Positions 63,395-64,000 of a stretch of 64,000 bases of DNA are shown piece after piece; position 1 is the first letter of the stretch, and each line of letters begins with the position of its first letter. Origin of the DNA: Gordonibacter pamelaeae (GTDB taxonomy: Bacteria > Actinomycetota > Coriobacteriia > Coriobacteriales > Eggerthellaceae). Location: the NCBI RefSeq assembly GCF_042665095.1, contig NZ_JBHTBV010000015.1. One strand, 5' to 3'. The translations under genes were made by a program, and so were the position numbers. The notes under the pieces were generated by a model, which was given only the letters and a program-made list of their open reading frames with translations, was not told the DNA's origin and searched no databases.

Positions 63395-64000
63395 AGTCGG
63401 CCATTTCGATTGCGCAGTAAACGAGCGTCCTCTCGTTTCCCCATGTCGAGTAGCTGCAGGTGCAGAGCGTAACGACGTTCTCGACTGAGTCGAAGTCGAA
63501 TCCGGCAGAGCTCAAGTTACGGTCGGATGCGGCCGTGACGCTTGCCAGCCATGTGGCGTGGTCTAAGGCTGTGTCAAACTCGAGCCTCGCGGTCTCGCGG
63601 TTGGCGTTGACCCTGTCTACCGCCAGGACGGTCAAGCTAGCCTTCTCAGTTGGGGTCTGGATCTGTATCGGCGTGTGCTCGTCCAGGTAGGCGACGTCTA
63701 TGAAGCCGCCGAGCTTGGAGAACATGGTCCCGTCCTGCAGATGGTGGCCGAACACCAGCGCGTTAGGGCTGTGCAGGAGGCCTCCCTCCGCGCATTCCCA
63801 AGTCAGGTACGGAGCGCCGTGATAGTCCCATCTCTTGCCTGCATCGTGATGGAGGTAGTAGCCGGGATCCCCAGAGTTGCCCTGGACGATTGGATAGTCG
63901 ATCCCAGTCCCGGGGACGTTGATCCATCCGATGATATCCGGGTTCACGGAAAGCCAGTAATCCCAGTCTATCGACTCGAAACCGTCGTCTTGGACGGCCT
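63393..64000 (-). CDS. Class B sortase (partial, N-terminus beyond window)
   Basis: At least 201 residues visible and open at the right edge; the frame continues without a stop to base 64000, so the GTG at 63947 is not taken as the start. Catalytic residues are present: His in VFGHHLQDG, Cys in VVTLCTCSYS, Arg in NERTLVYC. WDYWLSVNPDIIGWINVPG and DYPIVQ are the class B sortase N-terminal signature. It would anchor surface proteins to the cell wall; in mobile elements such enzymes often serve pilus or conjugation-related surface proteins. Confidence 0.85.
   Translation of the reverse strand, partial: AVQDDGFESIDWDYWLSVNPDIIGWINVPGTGIDYPIVQGNSGDPGYYLHHDAGKRWDYHGAPYLTWECAEGGLLHSPNALVFGHHLQDGTMFSKLGGFIDVAYLDEHTPIQIQTPTEKASLTVLAVDRVNANRETARLEFDTALDHATWLASVTAASDRNLSSAGFDFDSVENVVTLCTCSYSTWGNERTLVYCAIEMAD

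Overview
The window is GC-rich, densely coding bacterial DNA. Starts use ATG, GTG and TTG, Shine-Dalgarno sites are mostly AGGAGG-like, and translation is often coupled through ATGA or TGATG overlaps. Gene content (Cas9 type, CydDC, selenocysteine formate dehydrogenase, meso-DAP dehydrogenase, class B sortase, carotenoid genes) suggests an anaerobic high-GC actinobacterium, most likely a gut Coriobacteriia/Eggerthellaceae (Eggerthella or Gordonibacter type). The taxon is an inference; there is no rRNA or tRNA in the window.

Layout. 1-8.2 kb: a YjdF-family gene; a carotenoid/isoprenoid operon (frameshifted crtI, crtB, and a fusion of a phytol-kinase-like domain with a DUF92 domain); an M20 peptidase; an MFS transporter. 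8.4-13.6 kb: a giant Lhr helicase gene broken by a frameshift in a G7 tract. 13.7-31.5 kb: ordinary chromosomal genes, including two patatin-like lipases (one apparently leaderless), TcdA, a TatD-type hydrolase, an ABC-2 exporter with an AraC/GyrI regulator, CydD-CydC, RidA, ThrH, a TrmH-type methyltransferase and L-lactate dehydrogenase. 31.8-36.4 kb: a two-gene soluble formate dehydrogenase locus whose catalytic subunit carries an in-frame UGA (selenocysteine) followed at once by a textbook SECIS hairpin. 36.4-38.1 kb: ettA.

38.36-45.8 kb is a complete type II-A CRISPR-Cas system: tracrRNA on the minus strand, then cas9, cas1, cas2 and csn2, then an array of 19 repeats of which the last four are degenerate. 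A WYL regulator follows. 47-55.5 kb returns to housekeeping genes: meso-DAP dehydrogenase, a PurF homologue lacking the catalytic Cys, ThpR, a HelD-like helicase, and two short peptide-deformylase paralogues with altered active sites on either side of an HNH gene.

From about 55.71 kb to the right edge the sequence looks like a mobilizable or integrative element. It starts at a scar where an HNH gene and a ParB-like gene are both truncated head to head. It then carries hairpins resembling an oriT, a MobC-like protein, a MOBP-type relaxase, an AbiE toxin-antitoxin pair with a clear promoter/operator (the toxin seems to lack its Gly-Gly/Ser nucleotidyltransferase motif), and an unrecognised two-gene operon with its own promoter and terminator. 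That operon encodes a 448-aa soluble protein and a 340-aa Gly/Ala-rich membrane protein with an EF-hand-like loop; it is the best candidate here for an undescribed (possibly defensive) system. A class B sortase gene runs off the right edge.
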